Shown piece after piece: positions 1 to 8,514 of a DNA stretch of 64,000 bases. Below the pieces are notes generated by a model, which saw nothing but the letters and a program-made list of their open reading frames with translations, made no database searches and had not been told where the DNA came from. Numbering within the stretch: the stretch's first letter is position 1; the number at the start of each line of letters is the position of its first letter. This DNA comes from Actinophytocola sp963727495 (GTDB lineage: Bacteria; Actinomycetota; Actinomycetes; Mycobacteriales; Pseudonocardiaceae): the NCBI GenBank assembly GCA_963727495.1, contig CAVSGQ010000011.1, positions 62,001 to 126,000 on the forward strand. Direction: 5' to 3'. The position numbers and the translations under genes were made by a program.

Positions 1-1180
1 CGACCTGGGCCGCGGTGGCGACCGACAGCTCCGGTGTCCACTCGGGATCGAACAGTCCCAGCTGGACCTTCTGGGTGAGCAGCCTGCGCACCGCGCGGTC
101 CACTATGGACTCGGGCAGCTCGCCCCGGCCGATCCGTGCCACGAGGTGCTGGCCGAAGCCGAGCGTGTCGGGAAGCTCCACGTCGATCCCGGCGCCGAGC
201 GCGGCCACGCCGGCCTGGTCGGTGTCCGCCGCCACCCGGTGCATGGTGGCGAGGAACGCGACCGCCCAGTAGTCGGAGACCACCGTGCCGGTGAACCCCC
301 AGTCCTCGCGCAGCACGTCGGTCAGCAGCCAGGAGTCGACGCCGGCCGGCACACCGTCCACATCGGAGTACGCGTTCATCACCGAGCGGGCCCCGCCCAC
401 CGCGATCGCGGTCTCGAAAGGCGGCAGGATCATGTCCATCAGCTCGCGACGGCCCATCGGCGCAGGCGCGTGGTTCCGGGCGGCCCGCGACGCGGAGTAC
501 CCGGCGAAGTGCTTGAGGGTGGCGATGACGCCGGCGCCTTCCAGGCCGCGGACGTAGGCCGCGCCGAGCATCGCGACCAGGTAGGGGTCCTCCCCCATGG
601 TCTCCTCGACCCGGCCCCACCGGTAGTCCCGGACCACGTCGAGGACCGGCGCCAGGCCCTGGTGCACCCCGGCCGCCCGCATGTCCCGCCCGATCGCCAC
701 GCCCATCCGCCCCACCAGGTCCGGGTCGAACGTCGCGGCCCACGCGATGGCCGCGGGATAGACGGTGGCGCCGTAGGTGGTGAACCCGGTCAGGCACTCC
801 TCGTGGACCAGTGCCGGGATGCCGAGCCGGGAGCCACGCAGCACCGTGTGCTGTGCGGCGACGACGTCGGCCGCCCCCTCCGCCACGGTCACCGGCCGGC
901 TGCCGTAAACCCGGGTCAGGTGGCCCAGCCCGTGCCGGGCGGCCTCCGCCAGCGGCACGCTGCCGGGGCCCGCGAACACGTCCTGCATCGGCGCCACCTG
1001 CGGGCCGCCGGCCTCCTCGGCCATGTCGTTGCCGACCCAGCGACTGCCGAGTTGCCCGACCTTCTCCGCCAGCGTCATCTCGGCAAGAAGGGCGTCGACC
1101 CGGTCCGGCACGGGCAGGGTCGAGTCCCGCCAACGCGGCGTGACCTGCTCCGTCGGTGGCGACTGATCGGCTGCCGTCAT
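1..1180 (-). CDS. GH3 family beta-xylosidase/beta-glucosidase, C-terminus outside window
   Basis: This partial glycoside hydrolase family 3 enzyme probably releases xylose or glucose from imported short oligosaccharides in the cytoplasm, since no signal peptide is visible. I start it at the ATG ending at 1180, behind a GGAGGAGAGGAGG ribosome site. The visible 393 residues show typical GH3 blocks: KHFAGY, RRELMD, and the nucleophile motif VSDYWAV with Asp about residue 303. The C-terminal sandwich domain runs off the window. The gene is divergent to a sugar ABC importer and shares a GAAA-N-TTTC operator with it. This is the arrangement of the Streptomyces bxlA/bxlEFG xylobiose locus. Substrate choice between xylosides and glucosides is inferred from that context only. 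Confidence 0.88.
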   Translation of the reverse strand, partial: MTAADQSPPTEQVTPRWRDSTLPVPDRVDALLAEMTLAEKVGQLGSRWVGNDMAEEAGGPQVAPMQDVFAGPGSVPLAEAARHGLGHLTRVYGSRPVTVAEGAADVVAAQHTVLRGSRLGIPALVHEECLTGFTTYGATVYPAAIAWAATFDPDLVGRMGVAIGRDMRAAGVHQGLAPVLDVVRDYRWGRVEETMGEDPYLVAMLGAAYVRGLEGAGVIATLKHFAGYSASRAARNHAPAPMGRRELMDMILPPFETAIAVGGARSVMNAYSDVDGVPAGVDSWLLTDVLREDWGFTGTVVSDYWAVAFLATMHRVAADTDQAGVAALGAGIDVELPDTLGFGQHLVARIGRGELPESIVDRAVRRLLTQKVQLGLFDPEWTPELSVATAAQV

Positions 1181-1204
1181 CGCACGCCTCCTCTCCTCCG
1201 AAAA

Positions 1205-1223
1205 GTTCCGAAACTTTCGGAAC
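1205..1223. promoter_or_regulatory. Perfect palindrome, LacI-type operator for the GH3 gene
   Basis: GTTCCGAAA-C-TTTCGGAAC is a perfect 9-1-9 inverted repeat lying just downstream of the predicted promoter of the GH3 gene. The core CGAAA-N-TTTCG matches the kind of box described for BxlR-type LacI repressors of xylan and xylobiose genes in Streptomyces. No LacI regulator gene is visible in the window; it may lie beyond position 1. Confidence 0.8.
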
Positions 1224-1231
1224 GCCGGGCA

Positions 1232-1260
1232 AGCGTACGTAGGCTACGTTATTGCAGCAA
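1232..1260 (-). promoter_or_regulatory. Predicted promoter of the GH3 gene
   Basis: Read on the minus strand there is TTGCTG, 17 bases, then TACGCT. The 1205-1223 palindrome would cover the start site, which fits repression. The elements are recognised by eye only. Confidence 0.5.
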
Positions 1261-1274
1261 TGACCAGTGCCACC

Positions 1275-1304
1275 TTGACATCCGCTCGGCCTGAATTCTA
1301 GCCT
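1275..1304 (+). promoter_or_regulatory. Predicted promoter of the sugar ABC importer operon
   Basis: TTGACA at 1275-1280, then 18 bases, then TAGCCT at 1299-1304, a good actinobacterial housekeeping promoter. The palindrome at 1321-1335 falls just after the likely start site. Confidence 0.6.
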
Positions 1305-1320
1305 CCTCCCACCTACGGGC

Positions 1321-1335
1321 TTCGAAAGTTTCGAA
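1321..1335. promoter_or_regulatory. Second GAAA-N-TTTC operator palindrome
   Basis: TTCGAAA-G-TTTCGAA is a perfect 7-1-7 palindrome. It shares the core of the 1205-1223 site but lies on the importer side of the divergent promoter region, so one repressor probably controls both transcripts. Confidence 0.78.
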
Positions 1336-1383
1336 AACGGCTCGGGGGAGTCGGCGACCTTTGAGAACAACGGAGAACTCAAC

Positions 1384-2706
1384 GTGGAAACTCCAATCTC
1401 TCGTCGTACCGTCCTCGGTCTAGCGGCCAGCGTGCCGCTCTCCATGGCGCTCGCCGCCTGTGGTTCGTCCGGGCCCGGCACCAGCGGCGGTGGCGGCGGC
1501 GCCACGTACTGGTACCTCAACGGCCAGCCCCAGGAAGGTGTGCGGACCGGGGCCGTGGACCGGTTCAACAACGCCAATCCCAACAACAAGATCGTGGCGA
1601 CGACCTACCAGAACGACGCCTACAAGACGAAGATCAAGACTGCCATGGGCGCCGGACAGGCGCCCACGATCATCTGGGGCTGGGGCGGCGGTTCACTGCG
1701 CACCTACGTCGAGGCCGACCAGGTCGAGGACCTGACCTCGTGGTTCGACGACCACGCCGACGTGAAGGACCGGCTGTTCCCGTCGTCGTTCGGCGCGGCG
1801 ACCGTCGACGGCAAGATCTACGCGATGCCGTGCGAGACCGTGCAGCCGATCGTCCTGTACTACAACAAGAAGGTCTTCGACGACGTCGGCGTGCAGCCGC
1901 CGCAGTCCTGGGACGACATCATGGCCCTCGTGCCGAAGTTCAACGCGAAGGGCATCGCGCCGTTCTCCCTGGGCGGGCAGTCCCGCTGGACGAACATGAT
2001 GTGGCTGGAGTTCCTGTTCGACCGCATGGGCGGCCCCGAGGTGTTCCAGGCCGTCTTCGACGGCGAGAAGGACGCCTGGTCCAACCCGATCGCCATCACC
2101 GCGCTGGGCAAGGTGCAGGAACTCGTCAAGGCCAAGGGGTTCATCAGCGGCTTCTCCTCGATCACCGCGGACTCGAACGCCGACCAGGCCCTGCTCTACA
2201 CCGGCAAGGCGGCGATGATGCTGCACGGCTCGTGGTCCTACGGCATCCAGCAGGCCGACGGCGGCGACTTCGTCTCCAGCGGCGGGCTCGGCTTCATGAA
2301 CTTCCCACCGGTCGACGGCGGCACGGGCGACCCGAGCGACACAGTCGGGAACCCCGGGCAGTACCTGTCCATCTCCTCGAAGGCCAGCGCCGCGCAGAAG
2401 GACACCGCGAAGAAGTTCTTCACCGAGGGCGTCCTCGACGACGAGGAGGTGAAGGCGTGGATCGGCACCGGTGGGGTCCCGGTCCTGAAGGGCACGCAGG
2501 ACCTGCTGGCCGCCGACAAGAACGCCGAGTTCCTCGAGTTCACCTACGACGTCGCCAGCAACGCCAAGTCGTTCGCCCAGTCCTGGGACCAGGCGCTCAG
2601 CCCGACCGCCGCCGAGACGCTGCTGGACAACATCGTCAAGCTGTTCCAGCTGTCCCTCTCGCCCCAGCAGTTCGCCGACAACATGAATGCGGTCATCGGT
2701 AAGTGA
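1384..2706 (+). CDS. Sugar ABC transporter substrate-binding lipoprotein (bxlE-like)
   Basis: Family 1 extracellular solute-binding protein of 440 residues, probably the oligosaccharide receptor of the importer encoded next to it. The N-terminus has SRRTVLGL followed by a hydrophobic stretch and the lipobox LAAC, so it is a lipoprotein with Cys at about residue 26; the twin arginines leave Tat export possible. The GTG start at 1384 follows a weak GGAG. The stop overlaps the start of the first permease by four bases, so these are one translationally coupled operon. The pairing with a GH3 enzyme and CGAAA-N-TTTCG operators suggests xylobiose or similar xylo-oligosaccharides as ligand, by analogy with bxlE. 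Confidence 0.9.
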   Translation: METPISRRTVLGLAASVPLSMALAACGSSGPGTSGGGGGATYWYLNGQPQEGVRTGAVDRFNNANPNNKIVATTYQNDAYKTKIKTAMGAGQAPTIIWGWGGGSLRTYVEADQVEDLTSWFDDHADVKDRLFPSSFGAATVDGKIYAMPCETVQPIVLYYNKKVFDDVGVQPPQSWDDIMALVPKFNAKGIAPFSLGGQSRWTNMMWLEFLFDRMGGPEVFQAVFDGEKDAWSNPIAITALGKVQELVKAKGFISGFSSITADSNADQALLYTGKAAMMLHGSWSYGIQQADGGDFVSSGGLGFMNFPPVDGGTGDPSDTVGNPGQYLSISSKASAAQKDTAKKFFTEGVLDDEEVKAWIGTGGVPVLKGTQDLLAADKNAEFLEFTYDVASNAKSFAQSWDQALSPTAAETLLDNIVKLFQLSLSPQQFADNMNAVIGK

Positions 2707-3605
2707 GCACACCCACGGGCCACCGCTCGCGGCGCGGCCGGCGCGGCGTTCTGCCGTGGCTGGCCGCGCCGGCGCTGGTGTTCTTCGTCGGCTTCGCCGT
2801 CGTTCCCGTCGTCGGTGTGCTCGCGCTGAGCTTCACGACCTGGGACGGGCTCGGTGACATCCACCCGTCCGGGCTCACCAGCTGGCGTGCCGTGCTGGCC
2901 GACCCCGGGCTGCTGCATGCCGTCTGGGTGACGTTCCTGGTGATCGTGGCGTCCTGGGCGGTCCAGACGCCGCTGAGCATCCTGCTCGGCACCTTCCTGG
3001 CCGGCCCTCAGCGCTACCGCGGGGTGCTCGCCGTCGTCTACTTCATCCCGCTGCTGCTCAGCTCCGCGGCGATCGCGATCGCGTACAAGGCGTTGCTGGA
3101 TCCGAACTTCGGCCTCGGCGCCGGGCTGGGAGTCGACTTCCTCAGCCAGGACTGGCTGGGCAGGCCGGCTCTCGCGTTCGGCCTCGTGGTCTTCGTCGTC
3201 TCCTGGCAGTTCATCCCGTTCCACTCGCTGATCTATCAGGGAGGGGTCCGCCAGATCCCGCGGTCCATGTACGAGGCGGCGCAGCTGGACGGCGCCGGGC
3301 GGGTCCGCCAGTTCTTCAGCATCACCCTGCCCCAGCTGAAGTACACGATCATCACCTCGTCGACGCTCATGGTGGTCGGGTCGCTGACCTTCTTCGACCT
3401 CATCTTCGTGCTGACCGAAGGCGGTCCCGGCGACGCGACCCGGGTGCTCGCGGTGGACATGTACAAGCGGGGTTTCCAGGCCAACCTGATGGGACCCGCC
3501 AGCGTCATCGCGGTCATCCTCGTCCTGGTGGGCCTCGCGATCGCGTTGTTGTTCCGCCGGCTCGGTGGCCGCGACCTCAGCCAGAGCCAGTTCGAGGGCG
3601 CCTGA
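2703..3605 (+). CDS. Sugar ABC transporter permease, MalF/bxlF type
   Basis: Inner-membrane permease of 300 residues with about six hydrophobic segments. The first, APALVFFVGFAVVPVVGVLAL, follows a basic N-terminus. The cytoplasmic EAA loop reads EAAQLDGAGRVRQFFSITLP, the site that contacts the ATPase. GTG at 2703 overlaps the stop of the binding-protein gene (GTGA). No ATPase gene is present in the operon. That is common for actinobacterial carbohydrate importers, which share a multi-purpose MsiK-type ATPase encoded elsewhere. Confidence 0.92.
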   Translation: MSTPTGHRSRRGRRGVLPWLAAPALVFFVGFAVVPVVGVLALSFTTWDGLGDIHPSGLTSWRAVLADPGLLHAVWVTFLVIVASWAVQTPLSILLGTFLAGPQRYRGVLAVVYFIPLLLSSAAIAIAYKALLDPNFGLGAGLGVDFLSQDWLGRPALAFGLVVFVVSWQFIPFHSLIYQGGVRQIPRSMYEAAQLDGAGRVRQFFSITLPQLKYTIITSSTLMVVGSLTFFDLIFVLTEGGPGDATRVLAVDMYKRGFQANLMGPASVIAVILVLVGLAIALLFRRLGGRDLSQSQFEGA

Positions 3606-3606
3606 C

Positions 3607-4500
3607 ATGAGCGCCACACTCACCAAGCCACGCAAGCGGGTCGCCGAACCCCGCGAGCGGCGCCGGCAGCGCGCGACCACGGCCCGCCGGCCCAACTGGC
3701 TCGGCGGTCTGGCCAGCGTGCTCTGGCTCGGCGTCGTCGTCATACCGATCTACTGGACCGTCATCACCAGCTTCAAGGTCCAGAGCAACTACTACTCGTC
3801 CAACCCGCTGGTACCGCCGAGCGATCCCACGCTGGACAGCTACCGGCTGGTCATCGAGTCCGACTTCATCGGCTACTTCCTCAACAGCGTCGTGGTCACC
3901 GCCGGCGCGGTGGTACCGGCGGTCACCGTCTCGTTCATGGCCGCCTACGCCATCGTGCGGGGTTGGCACACCCGGTTCCTGCGCATGGTGAACGGGCTTT
4001 TCCTCATGGGCCTCGCCATCCCGCTGCAGGCGACGGTCATCCCGGTCTACCTGATCATCATCAGGCTGCACCTGTACGACAGCCTGCTGGCGCTGATCCT
4101 CCCGTCGATCGCGTTCGCCATCCCGCTGTCCGTCCTGGTGCTGGCCAACTTCATCCGCGACGTGCCCAAGGAACTGTTCGAGTCGATGCGAGTCGACGGC
4201 GCCAACGAGTGGACGACGCTGTGGCGGCTGGCGGCACCGCTCACCCGGCCGGCCATCGTGACCGTGACGATCTACAACGCGCTGACCATCTGGAACGGGT
4301 TCCTGCTGCCGCTCATCCTCACCCAGAGCCCCAGCCGGCGGACCCTGCCGCTCGCGCTGTGGACCTTCCAGGGGCAGTACAGCGTCAACGTGCCGGCCGT
4401 CGTCGCCGCCGTCGTCCTCACCACACTGCCCATCCTGGTGCTGTACGCGTTCGGCCGCCGCCAACTGCTCTCGGGCCTGAGCGCCGGCTTCAGCCGGTGA
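3607..4500 (+). CDS. Sugar ABC transporter permease, MalG/bxlG type
   Basis: Second permease of the importer, 297 residues, with a basic N-terminal tail and about six membrane segments. The EAA loop reads ESMRVDGANEWTTLWRLAAP. I chose the ATG at 3607, one base after the stop of the first permease. An upstream in-frame ATG at 3565 would extend the reading frame into that gene. It is the last gene of the operon and is followed by a strong hairpin at 4531-4587. Confidence 0.92.
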   Translation: MSATLTKPRKRVAEPRERRRQRATTARRPNWLGGLASVLWLGVVVIPIYWTVITSFKVQSNYYSSNPLVPPSDPTLDSYRLVIESDFIGYFLNSVVVTAGAVVPAVTVSFMAAYAIVRGWHTRFLRMVNGLFLMGLAIPLQATVIPVYLIIIRLHLYDSLLALILPSIAFAIPLSVLVLANFIRDVPKELFESMRVDGANEWTTLWRLAAPLTRPAIVTVTIYNALTIWNGFLLPLILTQSPSRRTLPLALWTFQGQYSVNVPAVVAAVVLTTLPILVLYAFGRRQLLSGLSAGFSR

Positions 4501-4530
4501 GCCCCAGGGCGGCCCGCCCGTACCGGAACG

Positions 4531-4587
4531 CCCTCGAAGAAGTCCGGCGGCCCGGTGTCGGATTCGGGCCGCGGCGTTCGTCGAGGG
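4531..4587 (+). terminator. Two-tier hairpin after the importer operon
   Basis: The outer stem CCCTCGA (4531-4537) pairs with TCGAGGG (4581-4587), and the inner stem GCGGCCCG (4547-4554) pairs with CGGGCCGC (4565-4572). There is no U-tract, as usual in high-GC actinomycetes. I see nothing else identifiable in the 318-base gap 4501-4818. Confidence 0.6.
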
Positions 4588-4818
4588 GGTGAGGGGCCGC
4601 CCACCCGGGGTGGCGCCGAGCCACAGGAGACGAGCCGTGCTGAGGTGGGGCAGATCCTCCGGATGGACATGTATCACGCCGCACCGGCGTTCCCGGCCTG
4701 ACACCCGGCTCCCTCGGGACGGTCACGGCGTGCTCGAACGCCGCCCGGCCCACCTGCCCGTCGCCACCCGCGCGTGACGGGTCCGGGCCGGTTGCGAGGC
4801 TCGTACTACCATGCGCGC

Positions 4819-5625
4819 ATGTCGTCAGAGCGGCCGGACTGGGTACCGGAGGACATCGATCTGGAGCGGCCCAACGCGGCCCGGGTGTACGACTATCTCC
4901 TCGGCGGGATGGCGAACTTCGCCAAGGACCGGGAGTTCGCCGGCCGCCTGACCGAGATCGCCCCGGACGCCGCGACGATCGCCCGGAGCAACCGGGCGTT
5001 CCTTCGCCGGGCCGTGACATTCTGCCTGGACAACGGGATCCGGCAGTTCCTCGACATCGGCTCCGGCATCCCGACCGCCGGCAACGTGCACGAGATCGCC
5101 CACCGGATCGACCCGACGGTCAGGGTGGTCTACGTCGACATCGAGTCGGTCGCGGTGGCCCACACGGAACTGATGCTCGCCGGCAACGAGAACGCCGGCG
5201 TCGTGCGAGGCAACCTGCTCGAGCCCGAAGAACTGCTCTCCTCGGCCGCCGCGCGCCGGCTGCTGGACTTCGACGAGCCCATCGCCGTGCTGATGGTCGC
5301 CGTGCTGCACTTCCTCGACGACGACACGGGACCGCACGCCGCCGTCGCCCGCTACGTCGACGCGATGGCGCCCGGCAGCTACCTCGTGCTGTCCCACATC
5401 GCGAAGGAGGACACGGACGAGCAGTCGCAGGCCCGCACGCTCTACCGGAAGGACGCCGTCCCGATCCTCGGCCGCACCCCGGAGCAGTTCGCGGCGTTTC
5501 TCGCCGGCCTGGAGATAGTGGAGCCCGGCATCGTGTGGACGCCGCAATGGCGACCCGAGGTGTCCGACAGCGTCGTGGAACCGGAGCGTTCGAAGGGCTA
5601 CGCGGGCGTCGGCCGCAAACCCTGA
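4819..5625 (+). CDS. DUF574 family SAM-dependent methyltransferase
   Basis: 268-residue member of the actinobacterial DUF574/Methyltransf_19 family, whose substrates are mostly unknown. The hallmark ARVYDYLLGGMANFAKDRE lies near the N-terminus. It is followed by the SAM-binding loop FLDIGSGIPTAGNVHE and VVYVDIESVAV, whose acidic residue would hold the ribose. The ATG at 4819 is preferred because the family motif begins about 15 residues later. The gene is convergent with the TetR gene, with only seven bases between them. A paralogue lies at 59401-60225. Cellular role cannot be deduced. Confidence 0.88.
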   Translation: MSSERPDWVPEDIDLERPNAARVYDYLLGGMANFAKDREFAGRLTEIAPDAATIARSNRAFLRRAVTFCLDNGIRQFLDIGSGIPTAGNVHEIAHRIDPTVRVVYVDIESVAVAHTELMLAGNENAGVVRGNLLEPEELLSSAAARRLLDFDEPIAVLMVAVLHFLDDDTGPHAAVARYVDAMAPGSYLVLSHIAKEDTDEQSQARTLYRKDAVPILGRTPEQFAAFLAGLEIVEPGIVWTPQWRPEVSDSVVEPERSKGYAGVGRKP

Positions 5626-5632
5626 CCCTGGC

Positions 5633-6313
5633 TCAGTCCTGGCGAAGCTTCTCCAGGACGTCCAGGATCAGGTCGAGGCCGATCTCGAACTCGTCGGCGA
5701 ACGAGTAGCCCGGTTGCAGGGCGTGGTCCACGATCATCTCGGTGAGGTGGGGGTAGGTGTCCGCGGGCATCCGGCTGAGCATGGCCGACGCGATGTCCTC
5801 GACCTCGCCGGGGGTTTCGAGCGGCATGTTCTGCGCCTGCAGCGCGAAGCCGTAGATGTAGCTGTCCAGCAGTGAGTACGCGTGCGCGGCGGCCGCGATG
5901 GAGAAGCCCGCCCGGCGCAGGCTGCCGATCACCGCGTCGTGGTGCCGAAGCGTCGCGGGTCCCGCGTTGGACCGCGACTCCATCAGGCCCAGCGCCCACC
6001 GGTGGCGCGCCAGCGCGTCGCGCGCCGACAACGCCCGCGTGCGCATCGCCGACCGCCAGCCCGATCCGTCCGATCCGTCGTGCGGCATGTCGATCTCGGC
6101 GAAGACGACGTCGACCATGCCGTCGAGGATGTCCTCCTTGTCGGCCACGTGGTGATACAGCGACATCGCCTCGACCCCTAGCCGGTCGGCGAGCTTGCGC
6201 ATGGTAAGTGCCCCGACGCCACCGTCGTCGGCCAGGCGGACGGCGGCGCCCAGGACCGACTCCCTGCTCAGCGGGTCCCGCCGCCGTGCGCTCGCCCTCG
6301 TCCTGCCGGCCAT
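5633..6313 (-). CDS. TetR family repressor with TetR_C-type ligand domain
   Basis: 226 residues. An N-terminal helix-turn-helix (GALTMRKLADRLGVEAMSLYHHVADKEDIL) is followed by a larger effector domain of the type found in tetracycline repressors. The gene is divergent from a DUF4386 membrane protein gene. The intergenic region holds two identical-spacing CCTTAC-N3-GTAAGG palindromes, almost certainly its own operators. It probably represses itself and the 6409-7856 operon. The inducing ligand is unknown. Confidence 0.9.
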   Translation of the reverse strand: MAGRTRASARRRDPLSRESVLGAAVRLADDGGVGALTMRKLADRLGVEAMSLYHHVADKEDILDGMVDVVFAEIDMPHDGSDGSGWRSAMRTRALSARDALARHRWALGLMESRSNAGPATLRHHDAVIGSLRRAGFSIAAAAHAYSLLDSYIYGFALQAQNMPLETPGEVEDIASAMLSRMPADTYPHLTEMIVDHALQPGYSFADEFEIGLDLILDVLEKLRQD

Positions 6314-6337
6314 CAGCGACCTCCCCGTTCGACACCT

Positions 6338-6366
6338 TTGACAACCTTACAACGTAAGGCTACCTT
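6338..6366 (+). promoter_or_regulatory. Promoter of the DUF4386/NmrA operon
   Basis: TTGACA (6338-6343), a 17-base spacer and TACCTT (6361-6366) form a near-ideal promoter. The first operator occupies the spacer and the second covers the -10 region. Confidence 0.7.
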
Positions 6367-6377
6367 ACAGCGTAAGG
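6345..6377. promoter_or_regulatory. Tandem TetR operators
   Basis: CCTTAC-AAC-GTAAGG (6345-6359) and CCTTAC-AGC-GTAAGG (6363-6377) are perfect 6-3-6 palindromes with centres 18 bases apart. They lie between the divergent TetR and DUF4386 genes and overlap the promoter, so binding should block transcription. Confidence 0.85.
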
Positions 6378-6408
6378 CACCCACATCGGACACACAGGAC
6401 GTGAACAC

Positions 6409-7164
6409 ATGCAGACCACGCATCAGATCGAGTCGGCCCCCGTCGCGGCGGCCGCGGACCCGGGCAGCCGGACGACGCAGCGCCTGGCGCGCGTCACCGG
6501 CCTGCTGTACCTGGCCCTCGCCGTGTTCGGGATGTTCTCCGCGATCGTGCTGGAGTCCCTCGTCGTACCCGACGACGCGGCCGCCACCGCGGACGGGATC
6601 CTGGGCGCGCGACCGCTGTTCGCGGGCAGCCTGGTGACCTGGATCGTGATCGCCCTCATCGACATCACCGTCGCGGCCCTGCTCTACGTACTGCTCAGAC
6701 CGGTCGGCCGCACGTTGTCGCTGCTCGCGGCGGCGCTGCGGCTCGCCTACGCGGCCGTGCTCGGCGCCATGCTGCCGAACCTCTACGACGCCTACCTGCT
6801 GCTGACCGACGCGGGATGGGGAGCGACGTCGGGCCGGCAGGCCGAGGTGGCGGCGCTGGCGGACCTCAACACGTTCAGCGCCGGGTTCCTCCTGGCCCTG
6901 GTGTTCTTCGGCGTCCACCTGGTGGTGCTCGGTGTGCTGCTGCACCGCTCCCGGTACGTCCCGCGCGTTCTCGCGGTCCTCATCGTCGCCGCCGGCGCCG
7001 GCTACGTCGTCGACAGCCTCGCCACCCTCCTGGTTCCCGGCTACGGCGGGGTGCTCAGCGCGGTCCTGCTCGCGCCCGCGATTCTCGGCGAGTTCGGGCT
7101 GACCGGGTGGCTGCTGGTCAAGGGCGTCGACACGACCGAGCGGGGGCAGGCGTGGGCGCGCTGA
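6409..7164 (+). CDS. DUF4386 family membrane protein
   Basis: 251-residue integral membrane protein with about six hydrophobic segments, including ATVTGLLYLALAVFG-like and LVVLGVLLH helices. It resembles the DUF4386 family, whose function is unknown. ATG at 6409 follows the repressor-controlled promoter by about 40 bases. It overlaps the next gene by 13 bases, so the two are probably translated together. Families of this type often sit beside a TetR regulator, which fits a role in response to a membrane-active or hydrophobic compound; that role is inference. Confidence 0.75.
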   Translation: MQTTHQIESAPVAAAADPGSRTTQRLARVTGLLYLALAVFGMFSAIVLESLVVPDDAAATADGILGARPLFAGSLVTWIVIALIDITVAALLYVLLRPVGRTLSLLAAALRLAYAAVLGAMLPNLYDAYLLLTDAGWGATSGRQAEVAALADLNTFSAGFLLALVFFGVHLVVLGVLLHRSRYVPRVLAVLIVAAGAGYVVDSLATLLVPGYGGVLSAVLLAPAILGEFGLTGWLLVKGVDTTERGQAWAR

Positions 7165-7856
7165 AGGTGTGCGTCGTCGGCGCGTCCGGAAAGCTCGGGC
7201 AGTACCTCGTCCAGCACGCGCTCGACCGGGGCTACGAGGTGGTCGGCGTGTGCCGGGAGCGCAGCGTGGACAAGCTCGACGCGTTCGGGGACCGCATCAC
7301 CGTGGTCCCGGGCGCGACGAACGACCCCGACGTCATCGAGCGCGCGGTCGCCGGCTGCGACGCGGTGCTGACCGTGCTGGTCCCCTGGGGCGTCCAGCAG
7401 TACTCCTCGGGAACGGCCCAGGCGGTGCTCGACCACGCGCGTCCCGGCGCGCGCCTGGTGTTCTCCTGCGGATGGCACATCACCCGGGACGGCCGGGACG
7501 TCTACCCCTGGAAGCTCCGGGCGTTCGTCCGCGCGTTCGGCTGGTTCGCGCGGCTGACCCGCTTCGCCGACCTCGACGACCAGGTCGAAGCCTGCCGGCG
7601 GGTGTTCGCCAGCGACACCCGGTGGACGGTCGTGCGCGGCAGCGACCTCGAGGAGGGCGAGAGCCAGGGCCTACCGGTGTGGAGCCGGCACGTGGGTGAC
7701 CCGGTCCTCGCCAGCAACATCACCCGCCGCGTCGACTTCGCCCTGTTCATGGTCGAGGCGCTGGACAACGACGAGCTCGTCCGGGAAGCGCCCGCGATCG
7801 TCGGCCGGCAGACACCCTCGGCGCGAGCACACGTCGACCACACCGACACCCGGTGA
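7152..7856 (+). CDS. NAD(P)-binding NmrA-like oxidoreductase or sensor
   Basis: 234-residue Rossmann protein starting VGALKVCVVGASGKLGQ, with the dinucleotide-binding GASGKLG motif of atypical short-chain dehydrogenases (NmrA/NAD(P)H-binding group). I do not see the YxxxK catalytic pair of classical SDRs, so it may be a redox sensor or act on an unknown substrate. GTG at 7152 lies inside the end of the DUF4386 gene behind a GGGGGCAGG sequence, giving translational coupling. It is presumably controlled by the TetR upstream. Confidence 0.8.
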   Translation: MGALKVCVVGASGKLGQYLVQHALDRGYEVVGVCRERSVDKLDAFGDRITVVPGATNDPDVIERAVAGCDAVLTVLVPWGVQQYSSGTAQAVLDHARPGARLVFSCGWHITRDGRDVYPWKLRAFVRAFGWFARLTRFADLDDQVEACRRVFASDTRWTVVRGSDLEEGESQGLPVWSRHVGDPVLASNITRRVDFALFMVEALDNDELVREAPAIVGRQTPSARAHVDHTDTR

Positions 7857-7865
7857 GCCGGAGGG

Positions 7866-8450
7866 TCACGGGCGATGGACGCGGTAGCGCAGGTGCGTGA
7901 CCTTCCGTGCGAGGTCCTCGGACTCCGGGCTGGTCAGCTGGCGAACCGGCTCGAGCTCGATGTGCTCCGCCGGCAGGTTGTCGAACAGCCGGCGGCCCTG
8001 CCCGAGCAGCACCGGCACGACGTGCAGTTCCAGCTCGTCGAGCTGCCCGGCACGCAGCAACGCCTGCGCCGCCCCGGCCCCGTGCACCATCACGTCGCCG
8101 CCGTCGGCCGCCGCGCGCGCCTGCGCGGCACAGTCGCGCACGTCGGTGACGTAGCGGGCACTGCCGGGTGGCGGATCGTGCGGGATGTCGTGGGTCAGGA
8201 CGAAGATCGGGACGCCGTCGTGGTGGTCGCCCTGCCAGCGGCCGGCCAGCTCGAAGGTACGGCGACCGGCGATGACCGCGCGGGTGGCCATGGCCTCGGC
8301 GTACACCTGGCCACTCGGTCCCGGGTCGTCGCGCCGGTCGAGCCAGTTGAACAGGCGGAAGCCGCCGATGCCCAGCGGTGCGTCCACGCTGTCCCGCGGA
8401 CCGGCGACGTAGCCGTCCAGCGAGACGGTCATGTACAGCCGGATCGCCAT
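7866..8450 (-). CDS. Dihydrofolate reductase/RibD C-terminal domain family protein
   Basis: 194 residues with the start RLYMTVSLDGYVAG typical of the RibD_C/DHFR-like family. VIAGRRTFELAGRW, DVMVHGAGAAQALLRAGQLDEL and a C-terminal HVVPVLLGQGRRLF block form the NADPH-binding fold. These actinobacterial proteins are rarely true dihydrofolate reductases, and the substrate is unknown. It lies 64 bases downstream of the NAD kinase gene on the same strand, so the two may be cotranscribed. Confidence 0.85.
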   Translation of the reverse strand: MAIRLYMTVSLDGYVAGPRDSVDAPLGIGGFRLFNWLDRRDDPGPSGQVYAEAMATRAVIAGRRTFELAGRWQGDHHDGVPIFVLTHDIPHDPPPGSARYVTDVRDCAAQARAAADGGDVMVHGAGAAQALLRAGQLDELELHVVPVLLGQGRRLFDNLPAEHIELEPVRQLTSPESEDLARKVTHLRYRVHRP

Positions 8451-8514
8451 CAGCCGGCCCCGATGCCGGCGGCCAGGGACGGGATGGTGGTCATGGAGTA
8501 CGGCGTCCTTCCTG

